DNA from: Microbacterium terrae
GTDB taxonomy: Bacteria > Actinomycetota > Actinomycetes > Actinomycetales > Microbacteriaceae
DNA: 64,000 nucleotides
Reading direction: 5' to 3'
Assembly: GCF_017831975.1 (NCBI RefSeq)
Contig: NZ_JAFDSS010000001.1
Span: 2,542,001-2,606,000, forward strand
The position numbers and the translations under genes are program-made. The notes beneath the pieces were generated by a model that saw only the letters and a list, made by a program, of their open reading frames with translations, ran no database searches and was not told the DNA's origin. Below, piece by piece: positions 1-8,434 of this stretch. The number at the start of each line of letters is the position of its first letter. The stretch's first letter is position 1.

Positions 1-1497
1 GTCACGAAGATCGGCACCCAGATCGCCGAGACGCTGCTCGCGCACGGGCTCGCCACCCGCAAGGACGTCGACCGCAAGGTGGTCGAGACCCTCGCCGCGG
101 CAGGGCTCCCCAATGCCGAGGACCGCGCCAAGCAGTACCCGCACGAGTTCTCCGGCGGCATGCGCCAGCGCGCGCTCATCGCGATCGGACTCGCCTGCAA
201 CCCCAAGCTGCTGATCGCCGACGAGCCCACCAGCGCCCTCGACGTCACCGTGCAGAAGACGATCCTCGACCAGCTCGAGCGCATGACCGGCGACCTCGGC
301 ACCGCGGTGATGCTCATCACCCACGACCTCGGCCTCGCCGCCGAGCGCGCCGCGCGCGTGGTCGTGATGAACCGCGGACGCATCGTCGAGCAGGGCCCCG
401 CCCGCCAGATCCTCGAAGACCCGCAGCACCCGTACACCCAGGCGCTCGTGAAGGCGGCGCCGTCGGTGGCTGCGGTGCGCCTGCGGCCCGAGGTGTTCCG
501 CCGCGGGGACGCCGCGGTCGACATCGCGCCGGCGGCCGAGGCACCGAGCGAGACGCCGGTCGAGCCGTCAGCCGAGGAGACGACGACGGATGCCGCGCCC
601 GCAGCCACCGCCGCCGCACCCGCGGCGACTCCCGCTGCAACGCCCGCCACGGATGCCCCGCCCGCGACGACCGCCGAGCGCGGCGCCACCGAGCCCGCGG
701 CATCCGTCCCCGACTACATCGTCGAGGTCGAAGGCCTGACGAAGATGTACCCGGTGCGCGGCAGCAAGGAGGACTTCGCCGCGGTCAAGGACGTGTCGTT
801 CTCGATCCCCCGCGGCGAGACCGTCGCGGTCGTGGGTGAATCGGGATCGGGCAAGACCACCACCGCCCGCATGGTGCTGAAGGTGGTCGACCCCACCGCC
901 GGTTCCATCCGCTTCGATGGTCAGGATGTCGCGAAGCTGAAAGGGCGCGAACTGCGCAGCTTCCGCCAGCGCGTGCAGCCGATCTTCCAGGACCCGTACT
1001 CGTCGCTGAACCCGATGTTCTCGATCGAGCGGATCATCAGCGAGCCGCTCGAGTTCTACAAGCGGGGCTCGGCCAAGGACCGTGCGGCGCGCGTGCGGCA
1101 GCTGCTCGACGACGTGGCGCTGCCGCAGTCGATGCTGCGCCGCTACCCGTCCGAGCTCTCGGGCGGCCAGCGCCAGCGCATCGCGATCGCCCGCGCCCTC
1201 GCCCTCTCGCCCGACCTCATCGTGTGCGACGAGCCGGTGTCGGCCCTCGACGTGCTCGTGCAGGATCAGATCCTGCGCCTGCTCGGCGACCTGCAGCGCG
1301 AATACGGGCTGAGCTACCTGTTCATCTCGCACGACCTCGCCGTGGTGCGGCTCATCAGCGACTACGTGTGCGTGATGAAGGACGGTCAGCTCGTCGAAGC
1401 GGCGTCGTCGGAGGAGATCTTCACCAACCCGCGCGACCCGTACACGCGGCGACTCCTCGCTTCGATTCCGGGCAACGAGCTCGACATCGCCGTCTGA
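1..1497 (+). CDS. Oligopeptide-type ABC transporter, fused double ATPase (5' partial)
   Basis: Two peptide-transporter ATPase domains (DppD-like then DppF-like) in one polypeptide. The frame is open from base 1, so the start and first Walker A lie outside the window. Seen: a first signature (SGGMRQR) and Walker B (LLIADEPTSALD), a CPTP-like C-terminal region (PQHPYTQAL), a roughly 70-residue Ala/Thr/Glu/Pro linker, then a second domain with Walker A (GESGSGKTT), [15 protein letters not shown] and RDPYTRRLL. Single-chain DppD-DppF fusions are common in actinobacteria. It would energise a DppBC-type permease at the cytoplasmic face. The nearest DppB/DppC-like genes lie on the opposite strand, converging 71 bp downstream, so partnership with them is inferred. 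Substrate is probably di/oligopeptides, not shown. Confidence 0.93.
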   Translation, partial: VTKIGTQIAETLLAHGLATRKDVDRKVVETLAAAGLPNAEDRAKQYPHEFSGGMRQRALIAIGLACNPKLLIADEPTSALDVTVQKTILDQLERMTGDLGTAVMLITHDLGLAAERAARVVVMNRGRIVEQGPARQILEDPQHPYTQALVKAAPSVAAVRLRPEVFRRGDAAVDIAPAAEAPSETPVEPSAEETTTDAAPAATAAAPAATPAATPATDAPPATTAERGATEPAASVPDYIVEVEGLTKMYPVRGSKEDFAAVKDVSFSIPRGETVAVVGESGSGKTTTARMVLKVVDPTAGSIRFDGQDVAKLKGRELRSFRQRVQPIFQDPYSSLNPMFSIERIISEPLEFYKRGSAKDRAARVRQLLDDVALPQSMLRRYPSELSGGQRQRIAIARALALSPDLIVCDEPVSALDVLVQDQILRLLGDLQREYGLSYLFISHDLAVVRLISDYVCVMKDGQLVEAASSEEIFTNPRDPYTRRLLASIPGNELDIAV

Positions 1498-1568
1498 CCC
1501 CTCCCGCGGTCGCGCGCCGCGTCACGCGACCTCGCACCGCGGAAGGCGCGCGGGCGGAGTGCTCGGCG

Positions 1569-2531
1569 TCAGCGGGCTCGGGTCCTCGGGTCCATCGCCT
1601 CGCGCAGCGCCTCGCCGAGGAGCGTGAAGCCGAGCGCGGTGATGGTGATGCAGATGCCGGGGAGGAATGCGATCCACGCGTTGACCGCGAGCTCGAGCTG
1701 CGCATAGGTGAGCATCCGGCCCCACTCCGCGGTCTGCGGCACCCCGCCGCCGAGACCGAGGTACGACAGGCCGGCAGCCTCGATGACGGCGGTCGCCAGG
1801 GTGAGCGTCGCCTGCACGATCACCGGGCCGACCGCGTTGGGCAGCACGTGCGTCATCGTGATGCGGCCGCGGCCGAGACCGAGCGTCGCCGCCGACAGCA
1901 CATAGTCGCTCGAGCGCTGCTGCAGCATCGATGCGCGGAGGAGGCGCGCGAAGATCGGCACCTGCGCGGCGCCGATCGCGATCATGATCGCCAGCGGCGT
2001 CTGCCCCATGAGCGCCGCGATCGACACGGCGAGCAGCAGCGACGGAACCGACAGCAGGATGTCGACGAAGCGCATGACCAGCGTGTCGACCCAGCCGCCG
2101 AACGTGGCGGCGACGAGGCCCAGGATCATGCCGCCGACGAGACCGAGCACGGTCGACACGATGCCGATCAGCAGCGATGCCCGCGCGCCCCAGATGAGCT
2201 TCGAGAGCATGTCGCCGCCGAAGCGGTCGAGGCCGAGCGGGAACCCGGGGATCTCGCCGGGGCCCGGGATGTGCCCGGGGGTGATGTACTGCTGACCCGG
2301 CAGTGCTTCGGCCGGATACGGTGCCAGCCACGGGGCGAACACCGCGACGAGCACGAAGATCGCCGTGATGACGGCGCCGACCCAGGCGCTGGGGTTGCGG
2401 CGCAGGCGCCGGAACACGTCGCGCCAGAAGCCGCCGCCGCGCGTCTTGGCGGCGAGCAGCTCTCTGTCGTCGATCGCGGTGTCGTCGACGGGGCCGCCAC
2501 TCGCGGCCGGGGGGAGCATCGCGGACGTCAT
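1569..2531 (-). CDS. DppC-type ABC transporter permease
   Basis: 320-residue inner-membrane permease of the BPD_transp_1 family, second permease of a peptide/nickel-type importer. It has the DppC-type N-terminal segment (FRRLRRNPSAWVGAVI), a long first periplasmic loop containing GLDRFGGD and then five hydrophobic segments. The EAA loop reads EAAGLSYLGLGGGVPQTAEWG. The start is ATG at 2531, preceded by CGGAGGTGC; longer in-frame extensions merely cross the end of the upstream permease. It lies 28 bp after the DppB-like gene in a binding protein-DppB-DppC order. The 3' end converges on the fused ATPase gene. No ATPase gene follows on this strand, so it must use a protein encoded elsewhere, most simply the convergent fusion. 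Confidence 0.93.
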   Translation of the reverse strand: MTSAMLPPAASGGPVDDTAIDDRELLAAKTRGGGFWRDVFRRLRRNPSAWVGAVITAIFVLVAVFAPWLAPYPAEALPGQQYITPGHIPGPGEIPGFPLGLDRFGGDMLSKLIWGARASLLIGIVSTVLGLVGGMILGLVAATFGGWVDTLVMRFVDILLSVPSLLLAVSIAALMGQTPLAIMIAIGAAQVPIFARLLRASMLQQRSSDYVLSAATLGLGRGRITMTHVLPNAVGPVIVQATLTLATAVIEAAGLSYLGLGGGVPQTAEWGRMLTYAQLELAVNAWIAFLPGICITITALGFTLLGEALREAMDPRTRAR

Positions 2532-2559
2532 GCCGCACCTCCGATCAGGTTGCCCGCCA

Positions 2560-3564
2560 TCACTGCACCCGCACTCTCGGGTCGATGAAGCTGTACGACA
2601 CGTCGACGATGAGGTTGATGAGCGCGTAGAGGATGGCGATGAAGAGGATGAACCCCTGGAGCACGGGGTAGTCGCGGCTGAAGATCGCTCGGTAGAGGAA
2701 CGACCCGATGCCGGGGTAGGCGAAGACCGACTCGGTGAGGATCGCGCCCGACAGGAGCAGGCCGAACTGCAGGCCGATCGTGGTGACCACCGGCAGCAGG
2801 GAGTTGCGCATGATGAAGCGGCTGCGGATGGTGCCGCGCGAGATGCCCTTGGCCATGCCGGTGCGCACGAAGTCGGAGTTCTGCACCTCGAGCACCGATG
2901 CCCGGGTGATGCGGGTGATGATCGCGAGCGGGATGGTCGCCAGCGCGATGCCGGGCAGGATGAGGTGCAGGAACGCATCCCACGCGGCATCCCACTCCCC
3001 CGTGATGATGCCGTCGAGCACGTAGAGGTTCGTGTAGTGGGTGGCATCCATTCGCGGATCCTGTCGCCCGTCGGACGGCAGCCAACCCAGCTGCACCGCG
3101 AACAGCCACTTGAGCATGAACGCGAGGAAGAACACCGGGATCGTGATGCCCAGCAGGCTGCCGAACACGGCGACGTGGTCGCCGGCCCTGCCGTGGCGGC
3201 GCGCGGCCCAGTAGCCGATCGCGATGCCGAGGCCGACGGCGAGGATGATCGCGAAGATCGTCAGTTCGAGGGTCGCGGGGAACCGGCGCGCGAACTCCTC
3301 GGTCACCGGGCGCTGCGTCTGGATCGAGACGCCGAAGTTGCCCTGCAGGAGCTGGCCGAGCCAGGTGAAGTACTGGGCGATGAGCGGCTCGTTGAAGCCG
3401 TAGAGCTCATTGATCTCGGCGACGCGCTCGGGCGTCGCCCGTTCGCCGAGCAGGGCGACCGCCGGGCCGCCGGGGAGGGCACGGACCCAGAAGAACAGCA
3501 GCAGGGTCAGCCCGAAGAGTGTGGGGACGAGCAGGAGGAGGCGCCGGCCGATGGTGCGTAGCAC
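2560..3564 (-). CDS. DppB-type ABC transporter permease
   Basis: 334-residue permease with the hallmark DppB/OppB N-terminus (MLRTIGRRLLLLVPTLFGLT), the PGGP motif after the first membrane helix, a large periplasmic loop and then five helices. The EAA-type cytoplasmic loop is near residues 220-260. It starts with GTG at 3564, preceded by GGAGAGAT. It forms the translocation pore with the following DppC-like protein. Its start is 115 bp downstream of the binding-protein stop, and that gap holds a strong inverted repeat, so the permeases may be expressed below the binding protein. Confidence 0.93.
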   Translation of the reverse strand: MLRTIGRRLLLLVPTLFGLTLLLFFWVRALPGGPAVALLGERATPERVAEINELYGFNEPLIAQYFTWLGQLLQGNFGVSIQTQRPVTEEFARRFPATLELTIFAIILAVGLGIAIGYWAARRHGRAGDHVAVFGSLLGITIPVFFLAFMLKWLFAVQLGWLPSDGRQDPRMDATHYTNLYVLDGIITGEWDAAWDAFLHLILPGIALATIPLAIITRITRASVLEVQNSDFVRTGMAKGISRGTIRSRFIMRNSLLPVVTTIGLQFGLLLSGAILTESVFAYPGIGSFLYRAIFSRDYPVLQGFILFIAILYALINLIVDVSYSFIDPRVRVQ

Positions 3565-3627
3565 GTGGGATCTCTCCGGTGGGGCGACCGCGGTCGCAGA
3601 GCGAGCAGGACGAGCGAGCAGAGGGCG

Positions 3628-3671
3628 ACGGATGCCCCGGCCCGGCGATGCGGCCGGACCGGGGCATCCGT
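3628..3671 (-). terminator. Hairpin between binding-protein and permease genes
   Basis: Perfect 13-bp arms ACGGATGCCCCGG (3628-3640) and CCGGGGCATCCGT (3659-3671) with an 18-base loop, just after the binding-protein stop. There is no U-tract. Such hairpins between a binding protein and its permeases usually stabilise the upstream message or cause partial termination. The arms contain the genome-wide word GGATGCC. A matching hairpin occupies the same position in the second peptide-transporter operon at 31881-31921. Confidence 0.65.
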
Positions 3672-3678
3672 CATCGGC

Positions 3679-5337
3679 TCACTCGCTGAGCTCGACCATG
3701 TTGTAGACCTCGTCCTGCACCGGGCTCGCCGGGTACGACGTCACTCGGGCGTCGAAGGCCAGCGTCGGCACCGGGTGTGCGAGGGGCACACCGGGCAGGA
3801 ACTGCATGATCTGCTCGTTGATCGCGAGGTACGCGGCTTCCTGCTCCTCTTCGGTCGCGAGACCGCGCGCCTCGCTCAGCGCGTCGAAGAGCTCCTGGTT
3901 GTCGAAGCCCCACTCGTTCGTGGGCAGTCCGAAGAACGTGCCGACGAAGTTGTCGGGGTCGTTGTAGTCGCCCGTCCAGCCGAGCAGGTGGATGCCGTGC
4001 TCGGTGCCGCCCTGCATGAGGTCGAGGTACTCGACCCATTCGTTCGTCACCGGGTTGACGGTGATGCCGACGGCCTCGAGCTGGCTCTGCAGGTTGGTGA
4101 AGATCTGCTCGGGGTTGGGCATGTACGGGCGCGAGATGTTCACCGGGTAGTTGAAGGTGATCTCGAGCGGGTTCGCCTCGTCGTAGCCGGCCTCGGCGAG
4201 GAGGGCCTTGGCCGCGTCGGGGTCGTACGCGTACTCGGTGACGGCGTCGTTCCAGCCGATGACGGCGGGCGGCATGAACTGCGTCGCCGCCTCGGTGCCC
4301 TCGGGGAGCACCTGGGTGATGAGCGCGTCCTTGTCGATCGCCTGGGCGATCGCCTGGCGCACCTTCACGTCGCCGAGACCCGGCGCCGCCTGGTTGATGC
4401 CGAGGTACAGCACGTTGAACGCCTCGCGGTTGACGAGGTCGAACCCGGCGTCTTCGAGCGCCTGCAGGTCGGCGGGGGCGACCAGGTCGTACCCGTCGAT
4501 GCTGCCCGACTCGAGAGCCTGGCGGCGGGCGGTGGTGTCGCCGATGACCTTGAAGATCACCTCTTCGACCTGACCCTGCTCACCCCAGTAGTCGGGGTTC
4601 GCGGTGAGCACGGTCTGCTCCCCGGGAGAGATCGAGTCGAACACGAACGGCCCGGTGCCGGTCGGGTGGCCCTGACCGTACTCGCTCTGAACCGGTGCCT
4701 CCTCGGTGCCGCCGACCTCGTCTGCGCCGAACTCCTCGAGGGCCGAGGGGCTCTGGATGGAGAACGACGGCAGCGACAGCGCCGGGATGAAGCCGGCGAA
4801 CGGCGCCTTCAGCGTGATGGTCGCCTGGGTGTCGCTGTCGGCCGTGCAGCCGCCGTAGATCGACTCGTCGCCGAACCCGCGCATGATGACGCCCCAGTAG
4901 TAGGCCATGCTCTGCGATGCCGCGACGCCGGTGAAGGCGTTCTGGCGGTCGAAGTTGAAGCAGACCGCTTCGGCGTTGAAGTCCGTTCCGTCGTGGAACT
5001 TCACACCCTCTTCGAGGGTGAAGACGTAGGTGGTGTCGTCGGGCTGCTCCCAGCTCTTGGCGAGGAGCGGTGCGGGGTCGGCCGTGCCGGGCACGGTGCC
5101 GACGAGGCCTTCGAACATCTGACGGGCCACGCGGAACGTCTCGCCGTCGCTCGCGAAGGCGGGGTCGAGGCTCGCGGGGTCGCCCGAAGCGCCGAAGACG
5201 AACGTGGTGTCGACGTCGCCGGGCTCTTCGGTGCTGCCTCCGCCGTCGCGCTGGCTCGCGCAGGCGGTGAGGACGAGTGTGCCGACGGCGACTGCGGCAG
5301 CGCCGGTGATCAAGCGCCTTCTCGCAGAGTGGAGCAT
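3679..5337 (-). CDS. Peptide/nickel-type ABC transporter substrate-binding lipoprotein
   Basis: 552-residue SBP_bac_5 family lipoprotein, the extracellular receptor for the DppBC-like permease encoded after it. It has a positively charged N-terminus, a hydrophobic stretch and a lipobox LTAC with Cys26 as the lipidated residue, then a Gly/Ser/Glu linker. Family features include GDPASLDPAFASDGETF, the FHDGTDFNAEAV segment and a C-terminal WTGDYNDPDNFVGTFF block. The ATG at 5337 is chosen because GGAAGGTG lies 8 bases upstream; an in-frame ATG 18 bp further up lacks this. Substrate is not determinable here; dipeptides or oligopeptides are the usual ligands. It is divergent from the gene at 5591. 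Confidence 0.92.
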   Translation of the reverse strand: MLHSARRRLITGAAAVAVGTLVLTACASQRDGGGSTEEPGDVDTTFVFGASGDPASLDPAFASDGETFRVARQMFEGLVGTVPGTADPAPLLAKSWEQPDDTTYVFTLEEGVKFHDGTDFNAEAVCFNFDRQNAFTGVAASQSMAYYWGVIMRGFGDESIYGGCTADSDTQATITLKAPFAGFIPALSLPSFSIQSPSALEEFGADEVGGTEEAPVQSEYGQGHPTGTGPFVFDSISPGEQTVLTANPDYWGEQGQVEEVIFKVIGDTTARRQALESGSIDGYDLVAPADLQALEDAGFDLVNREAFNVLYLGINQAAPGLGDVKVRQAIAQAIDKDALITQVLPEGTEAATQFMPPAVIGWNDAVTEYAYDPDAAKALLAEAGYDEANPLEITFNYPVNISRPYMPNPEQIFTNLQSQLEAVGITVNPVTNEWVEYLDLMQGGTEHGIHLLGWTGDYNDPDNFVGTFFGLPTNEWGFDNQELFDALSEARGLATEEEQEAAYLAINEQIMQFLPGVPLAHPVPTLAFDARVTSYPASPVQDEVYNMVELSE

Positions 5338-5577
5338 GTGCTGTGCACCTTCCATGTCGTGTGGGCGCCGCTGCACGTCATCGTGGAGCAGAGGTGCGCA
5401 GAGCCCTCGCGGGGTGTGATGGCTCGACGCTACCCGCGCGGCGGGGTCCACGGCATTACACCTGTGTCTCGATTGTGTTTCGACCCGTCCGAACCGCCCT
5501 CGGAGGGCGATGTGCGCAGTCGCCGACGAGCCGGTGCAGCATTTCGCTGACGCGACGGCGCAGAACACCCGCGCGGC

Positions 5578-5583
5578 TAACGT
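5578..5583 (+). promoter_or_regulatory. -10 element TAACGT, leaderless start
   Basis: TAACGT ends 7 bases before the ATG at 5591, so transcription would begin at or next to the start codon. No Shine-Dalgarno sequence is needed in that case. The 253-bp divergent region 5338-5590 otherwise shows no clear operator. Confidence 0.5.
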
Positions 5584-5590
5584 TGAGGCC

Positions 5591-6454
5591 ATGGCGCGCA
5601 CCCGGGACGAGGCATCCGTCCCCGAAGTCAGGCTCTCGGACGGCACGATCGCACGCGTCGTGCCCTCGCCGTATGGCGGCGGGTGGGAGCTCGACGTCGA
5701 CGGCACGCCCCAATCGCACGTCGATCTCGACGATCCGACGCACCTGCACTTCGAGTACATCGCGCGCATGGGAGCGGTGATCGACCGGATGCGGATGCCC
5801 GGGCAGCCGCTGACCGCGATCCATCTCGGCGCCGGTGCGCTGACCCTCCCCCGCTACATCGAGGCGACCCGTCCGGGCTCGCGCCAGCAGGTCATCGAAC
5901 TCGAGCAGACGCTGTGGGACCTGGTGCGCGAGAACCTCCCGCTGCCGCGCGGCGCGTCGCTGCGGGTGCGCATCGGCGATGCACGCGCGGGCCTGGGGCG
6001 TCTGCCCGCCGGGCTCCACGGCGCAGCCGATCTCGTCGTGTCGGACGTGTACTCGGGAGCGCAGACCCCGGCGCACCTCACCACCGTTGAGTTCTACACC
6101 GAGGCATCCCGCTTCCTCGCGCCCGACGGCGTGCTGCTGGTCAACGTCGCCGACGGCGCAGGGCTCGCCTTCGCGCGCCGGCAGGTGGCGACGGTGCGCG
6201 CGGTGCTCGAGCACGTGATCGTGCTCGCCGAGGTGCAGACCCTCAAGGGGCGCCGGTTCGGCAACCTCGTGATCGCCGCGTCCCGCGCCCCGCTTCCGAC
6301 CGAGTGGCTGCCGCGGCTGATGGCGGCGGGGCCCCATCCGGCGAAGGTCGCCGAGGGGCGCGAGGTCGACGAGTTCGCGCGCGGCGCGCGCGTGTCGACG
6401 GATGCCGATTCCACGGCCTCGCCGAAGCCGACGGCGTCGCTGTTCACCCGCTGA
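5591..6454 (+). CDS. Spermidine synthase-like methyltransferase-fold protein
   Basis: 287 residues resembling the spermidine/spermine synthase superfamily. Seen: an N-terminal beta region with HVDLDDPTHLHFEYI, a nucleotide-binding glycine motif (AIHLGAGALTLPRYI), an acidic residue after the next strand (QVIELEQTLWDL), then VVSDVYSGAQTP and a late LVNVADG strand. Actinobacterial proteins of this type are often annotated spermidine synthase but stand alone without a decarboxylase partner, as here, so real aminopropyl transfer is unproven. The Arg/Ala/Thr-rich C-terminus looks disordered. The start is fixed by the TAACGT hexamer 7 bases upstream. Confidence 0.75.
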   Translation: MARTRDEASVPEVRLSDGTIARVVPSPYGGGWELDVDGTPQSHVDLDDPTHLHFEYIARMGAVIDRMRMPGQPLTAIHLGAGALTLPRYIEATRPGSRQQVIELEQTLWDLVRENLPLPRGASLRVRIGDARAGLGRLPAGLHGAADLVVSDVYSGAQTPAHLTTVEFYTEASRFLAPDGVLLVNVADGAGLAFARRQVATVRAVLEHVIVLAEVQTLKGRRFGNLVIAASRAPLPTEWLPRLMAAGPHPAKVAEGREVDEFARGARVSTDADSTASPKPTASLFTR

Positions 6455-6592
6455 CACCGCCGTCGCCCCGCGGGCATCCCGCGTCTGTCCGAACCCCGTC
6501 GCGGTTCTCCCGCCGACCCCGCGTGCCGATCCGCCGGTCTCCGGGGCGAGCGGGCACACTGGATACGGCGGCACGCGAGCGAAGGGAGCGCC

Positions 6593-7120
6593 ATGAGCTT
6601 CATCCAGGGATTCGACCCCGACACCCTCCGCGAAGAGGTCGACCCGAGCGCATGCAGCGAGCGCCTCGCCGAGATCGGCGAGCAGCGCAGCCTTCCGGCC
6701 CTGCTCGAACGGGTCTGGCTGCTGAAGGTGCTCGGCCGCCCCGAGGACTCCCTCGTGCTGTCGGAGGAGTCGGTACGCGTCGCGCGCATGGCGGGCACCC
6801 GCAAAGACCTGCTGCGCGCACGCATCCTGCACGCCTCGGTGATGCAGGCGCGCGGCGCGTTCGCCGCCGCTGAGCACGAGATGACCACCTGCGCCGAGGA
6901 AGCCGAGGGACAGGGATGGGCGGCGATCGCCGCCTTCGCCTACCAGCACCGCGGCAAGGTCCATTTCGACACCGAGGACTACGAGGCGGCGCGCAAGGAC
7001 TTCAAGCGCGCGCTGTTCCTGCGGCAGGAGTCGGGCGCCACCGACGACCAGCTCGAATCGACGCTCCTCGCGATCGACGCCGCCGATCGGCGTCGGGCTG
7101 CCGCATCGGTGGCGAGCTGA
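6593..7120 (+). CDS. TPR-repeat protein
   Basis: 175-residue, probably cytoplasmic, all-helical protein. Helix pairs resembling tetratricopeptide repeats are visible near residues 75-110 and 113-150 (AYQHRGKVHFDTEDYEAARK). No enzymatic motif, signal peptide or membrane segment is seen. The ATG is preceded by AAGGGAG at good spacing. It follows the spermidine-synthase-like gene by 138 bp on the same strand but has no obvious functional link to it. The role is unknown; TPR units normally bind other proteins. Confidence 0.75.
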   Translation: MSFIQGFDPDTLREEVDPSACSERLAEIGEQRSLPALLERVWLLKVLGRPEDSLVLSEESVRVARMAGTRKDLLRARILHASVMQARGAFAAAEHEMTTCAEEAEGQGWAAIAAFAYQHRGKVHFDTEDYEAARKDFKRALFLRQESGATDDQLESTLLAIDAADRRRAAASVAS

Positions 7121-7172
7121 GCCCGTGCACCGCGTGGGCCGCGCGCAGCACCGCAGTGTCGTAGGTATGTTC

Positions 7173-7178
7173 TAGCGT
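7173..7178 (+). promoter_or_regulatory. -10 element TAGCGT, leaderless start
   Basis: TAGCGT ends 7 bases before the ATG of the SprT-like gene, and there is no purine-rich ribosome site between. The same hexamer at the same spacing precedes the genes starting at 11319 (-), 14011 (-) and 27651 (+). Confidence 0.6.
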
Positions 7179-7185
7179 TCCCGGC

Positions 7186-7674
7186 ATGTCAGACCTCGCC
7201 GATGTCCGCCGCTGGGCGGACGCGCTCATCGCCCTCCACCTCGACGCGTCGTGGTCGTTCGGCTTCGACAACGCCAAGCGGCGAGCCGGGCTCTGCGACT
7301 ACACGCGCAAGCGCATCAGCGTCTCGCGCTATCTTTCGGCACGCTACGACGACGACACGAACCACCAGACCCTGCTGCACGAGGTGGCCCATGCCCTGGC
7401 CGGCCCGTCGGCCGGTCACGGACCGCAGTGGCGCGCGGTGGCGCGGGATCTCGGGTACGTCGGCGGCACCACCCATCACGGCGAGACGGCGACCGAGCTC
7501 GCTCCCTGGATCGGGGTCTGCCCGGCCGGGCACGTCGCCCACCGTCACCGCCGACCGGGGCGCCCGATGTCATGTGCGAAGTGCGCTCCCACCTACGACG
7601 CGACGCACAGCTTCACGTGGACGCGGCGCGAGATCACGCCCGCCGCACGACTGGCGGCGCTGACGCCGCGCTGA
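7186..7674 (+). CDS. SprT-like zinc metalloprotease domain protein
   Basis: 162 residues. The catalytic HEVAH motif (His65, Glu66, His69) is followed nine residues on by His78 in GPSAGHGPQW, the third zinc ligand typical of the SprT/Spartan family. A C-terminal part with VCPAGH and CAKC resembles the zinc ribbon found in such proteins. Family members in eukaryotes cut DNA-protein crosslinks; bacterial SprT functions are poorly known. It is preceded by a leaderless-type -10 box and is probably monocistronic, ending in a bidirectional hairpin shared with the convergent ComB-like gene. Confidence 0.85.
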   Translation: MSDLADVRRWADALIALHLDASWSFGFDNAKRRAGLCDYTRKRISVSRYLSARYDDDTNHQTLLHEVAHALAGPSAGHGPQWRAVARDLGYVGGTTHHGETATELAPWIGVCPAGHVAHRHRRPGRPMSCAKCAPTYDATHSFTWTRREITPAARLAALTPR

Positions 7675-7697
7675 CCTGGGTCCGCGCCCCGACCGGA

Positions 7698-7723
7698 CGC
7701 GGCGGCGAAGCGAGGCCGCCGCG
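7698..7723. terminator. Bidirectional hairpin between convergent genes
   Basis: Perfect 9-bp arms CGCGGCGGC (7698-7706) and GCCGCCGCG (7715-7723) with an 8-base loop lie in the 85-bp gap between the SprT-like stop and the ComB-like stop. A wider 10-bp inverted pair CCGCGCCCCG / CGGGGCGCGG flanks it (7682-7691, 7750-7759). There is no U-tract on either side. Confidence 0.6.
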
Positions 7724-7759
7724 GCACACCGAGCCCACTGCCGCGCACGCGGGGCGCGG

Positions 7760-8401
7760 TCAGAAGGCGACGAAGACCCCGTCACGCAGGACGGGAACGA
7801 CGGATGCCGCATCCACCGCTGCGGCCGCGAGCACCTCGTCGCGCTGCCCGCGGTCGATCAACTCGCGCCCCGACCCGCTCGCGGTGAGCAGGTGACGCAC
7901 AGCGCCGCGGAGCGCCCGGAACGACTCTCCGGCCGCGGCGGCCTCGGGTGAGGTGTGGTCGATGCCGAGCCGACCGAGCGCGTCGATGACGGCACCGGCC
8001 CCGAACTGGTCCTCGACCGCGAAGCGCAGGCGGCCATCGCCGTCGCGCGACGACAGCTCCCCCGCGGCGATCACCGCGATGCTCGTGCGCGCTCCGCGCA
8101 TGCGCTGCACAGCCATCACCGCCTCGGCCACCGCCGAGGCGTTGCGCAGGCCCCCGAGCAGCACGGTCGCGCCGGTGTCCGCTGCCGCCCGCGCGACCGC
8201 GGCTCCGTTGAGAGAGACGGCATCGGCTGACGCGTCGAGCGCGACGGCGTCGCCACCCTCGAGGCTCTGGATGACCGTCGACGAGAAGCGCAGCACGTCG
8301 ACGACAACGACGACGTGGGCGGGCGCGAGCGTCGCGAGAGCGTCGACGCCCCACTCGTGTCGCACCTGGTACGAGGTCTGGGCGAACGGACTCTCGGGCA
8401 T
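7760..8401 (-). CDS. comB: 2-phosphosulfolactate phosphatase (ComB)-family protein
   Basis: 213 residues matching the ComB family: an early strand with VVVVDVLRFSSTVI, a GGLRNASAVAEAV motif, AVIAAGELSSRDGDG and VEDQFGAGAVI. ComB hydrolyses 2-phosphosulfolactate in coenzyme M synthesis, but actinobacteria lack that pathway and the family is widespread in them, so the substrate here is unknown. The start at 8401 is supported by TACGCT ending 6 bases upstream, a leaderless arrangement. It is divergent from the SRPBCC-like gene, with only 33 bp between the two starts. Confidence 0.8.
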   Translation of the reverse strand: MPESPFAQTSYQVRHEWGVDALATLAPAHVVVVVDVLRFSSTVIQSLEGGDAVALDASADAVSLNGAAVARAAADTGATVLLGGLRNASAVAEAVMAVQRMRGARTSIAVIAAGELSSRDGDGRLRFAVEDQFGAGAVIDALGRLGIDHTSPEAAAAGESFRALRGAVRHLLTASGSGRELIDRGQRDEVLAAAAVDAASVVPVLRDGVFVAF

Positions 8402-8407
8402 CCGTCC

Positions 8408-8413
8408 AGCGTA
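8408..8413 (-). promoter_or_regulatory. -10 element TACGCT, leaderless start
   Basis: Read on the minus strand, TACGCT ends 6 bases before the ATG at 8401. The divergent + gene at 8435 has only a weak CACACT candidate at 8424-8429. Confidence 0.5.
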
Positions 8414-8434
8414 CGTCGGGTGCCACACTGGAGC

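Noticed and set aside
5456-6964. 502-codon open frame on the minus strand opposite the spermidine-synthase-like and TPR genes
   Set aside because: Its translation is Arg/Gly/Val-rich without motifs, and the opposite strand encodes recognisable proteins. Long antisense frames are expected at this GC content. The same applies to long antisense frames opposite lhr and the two dehydrogenases.
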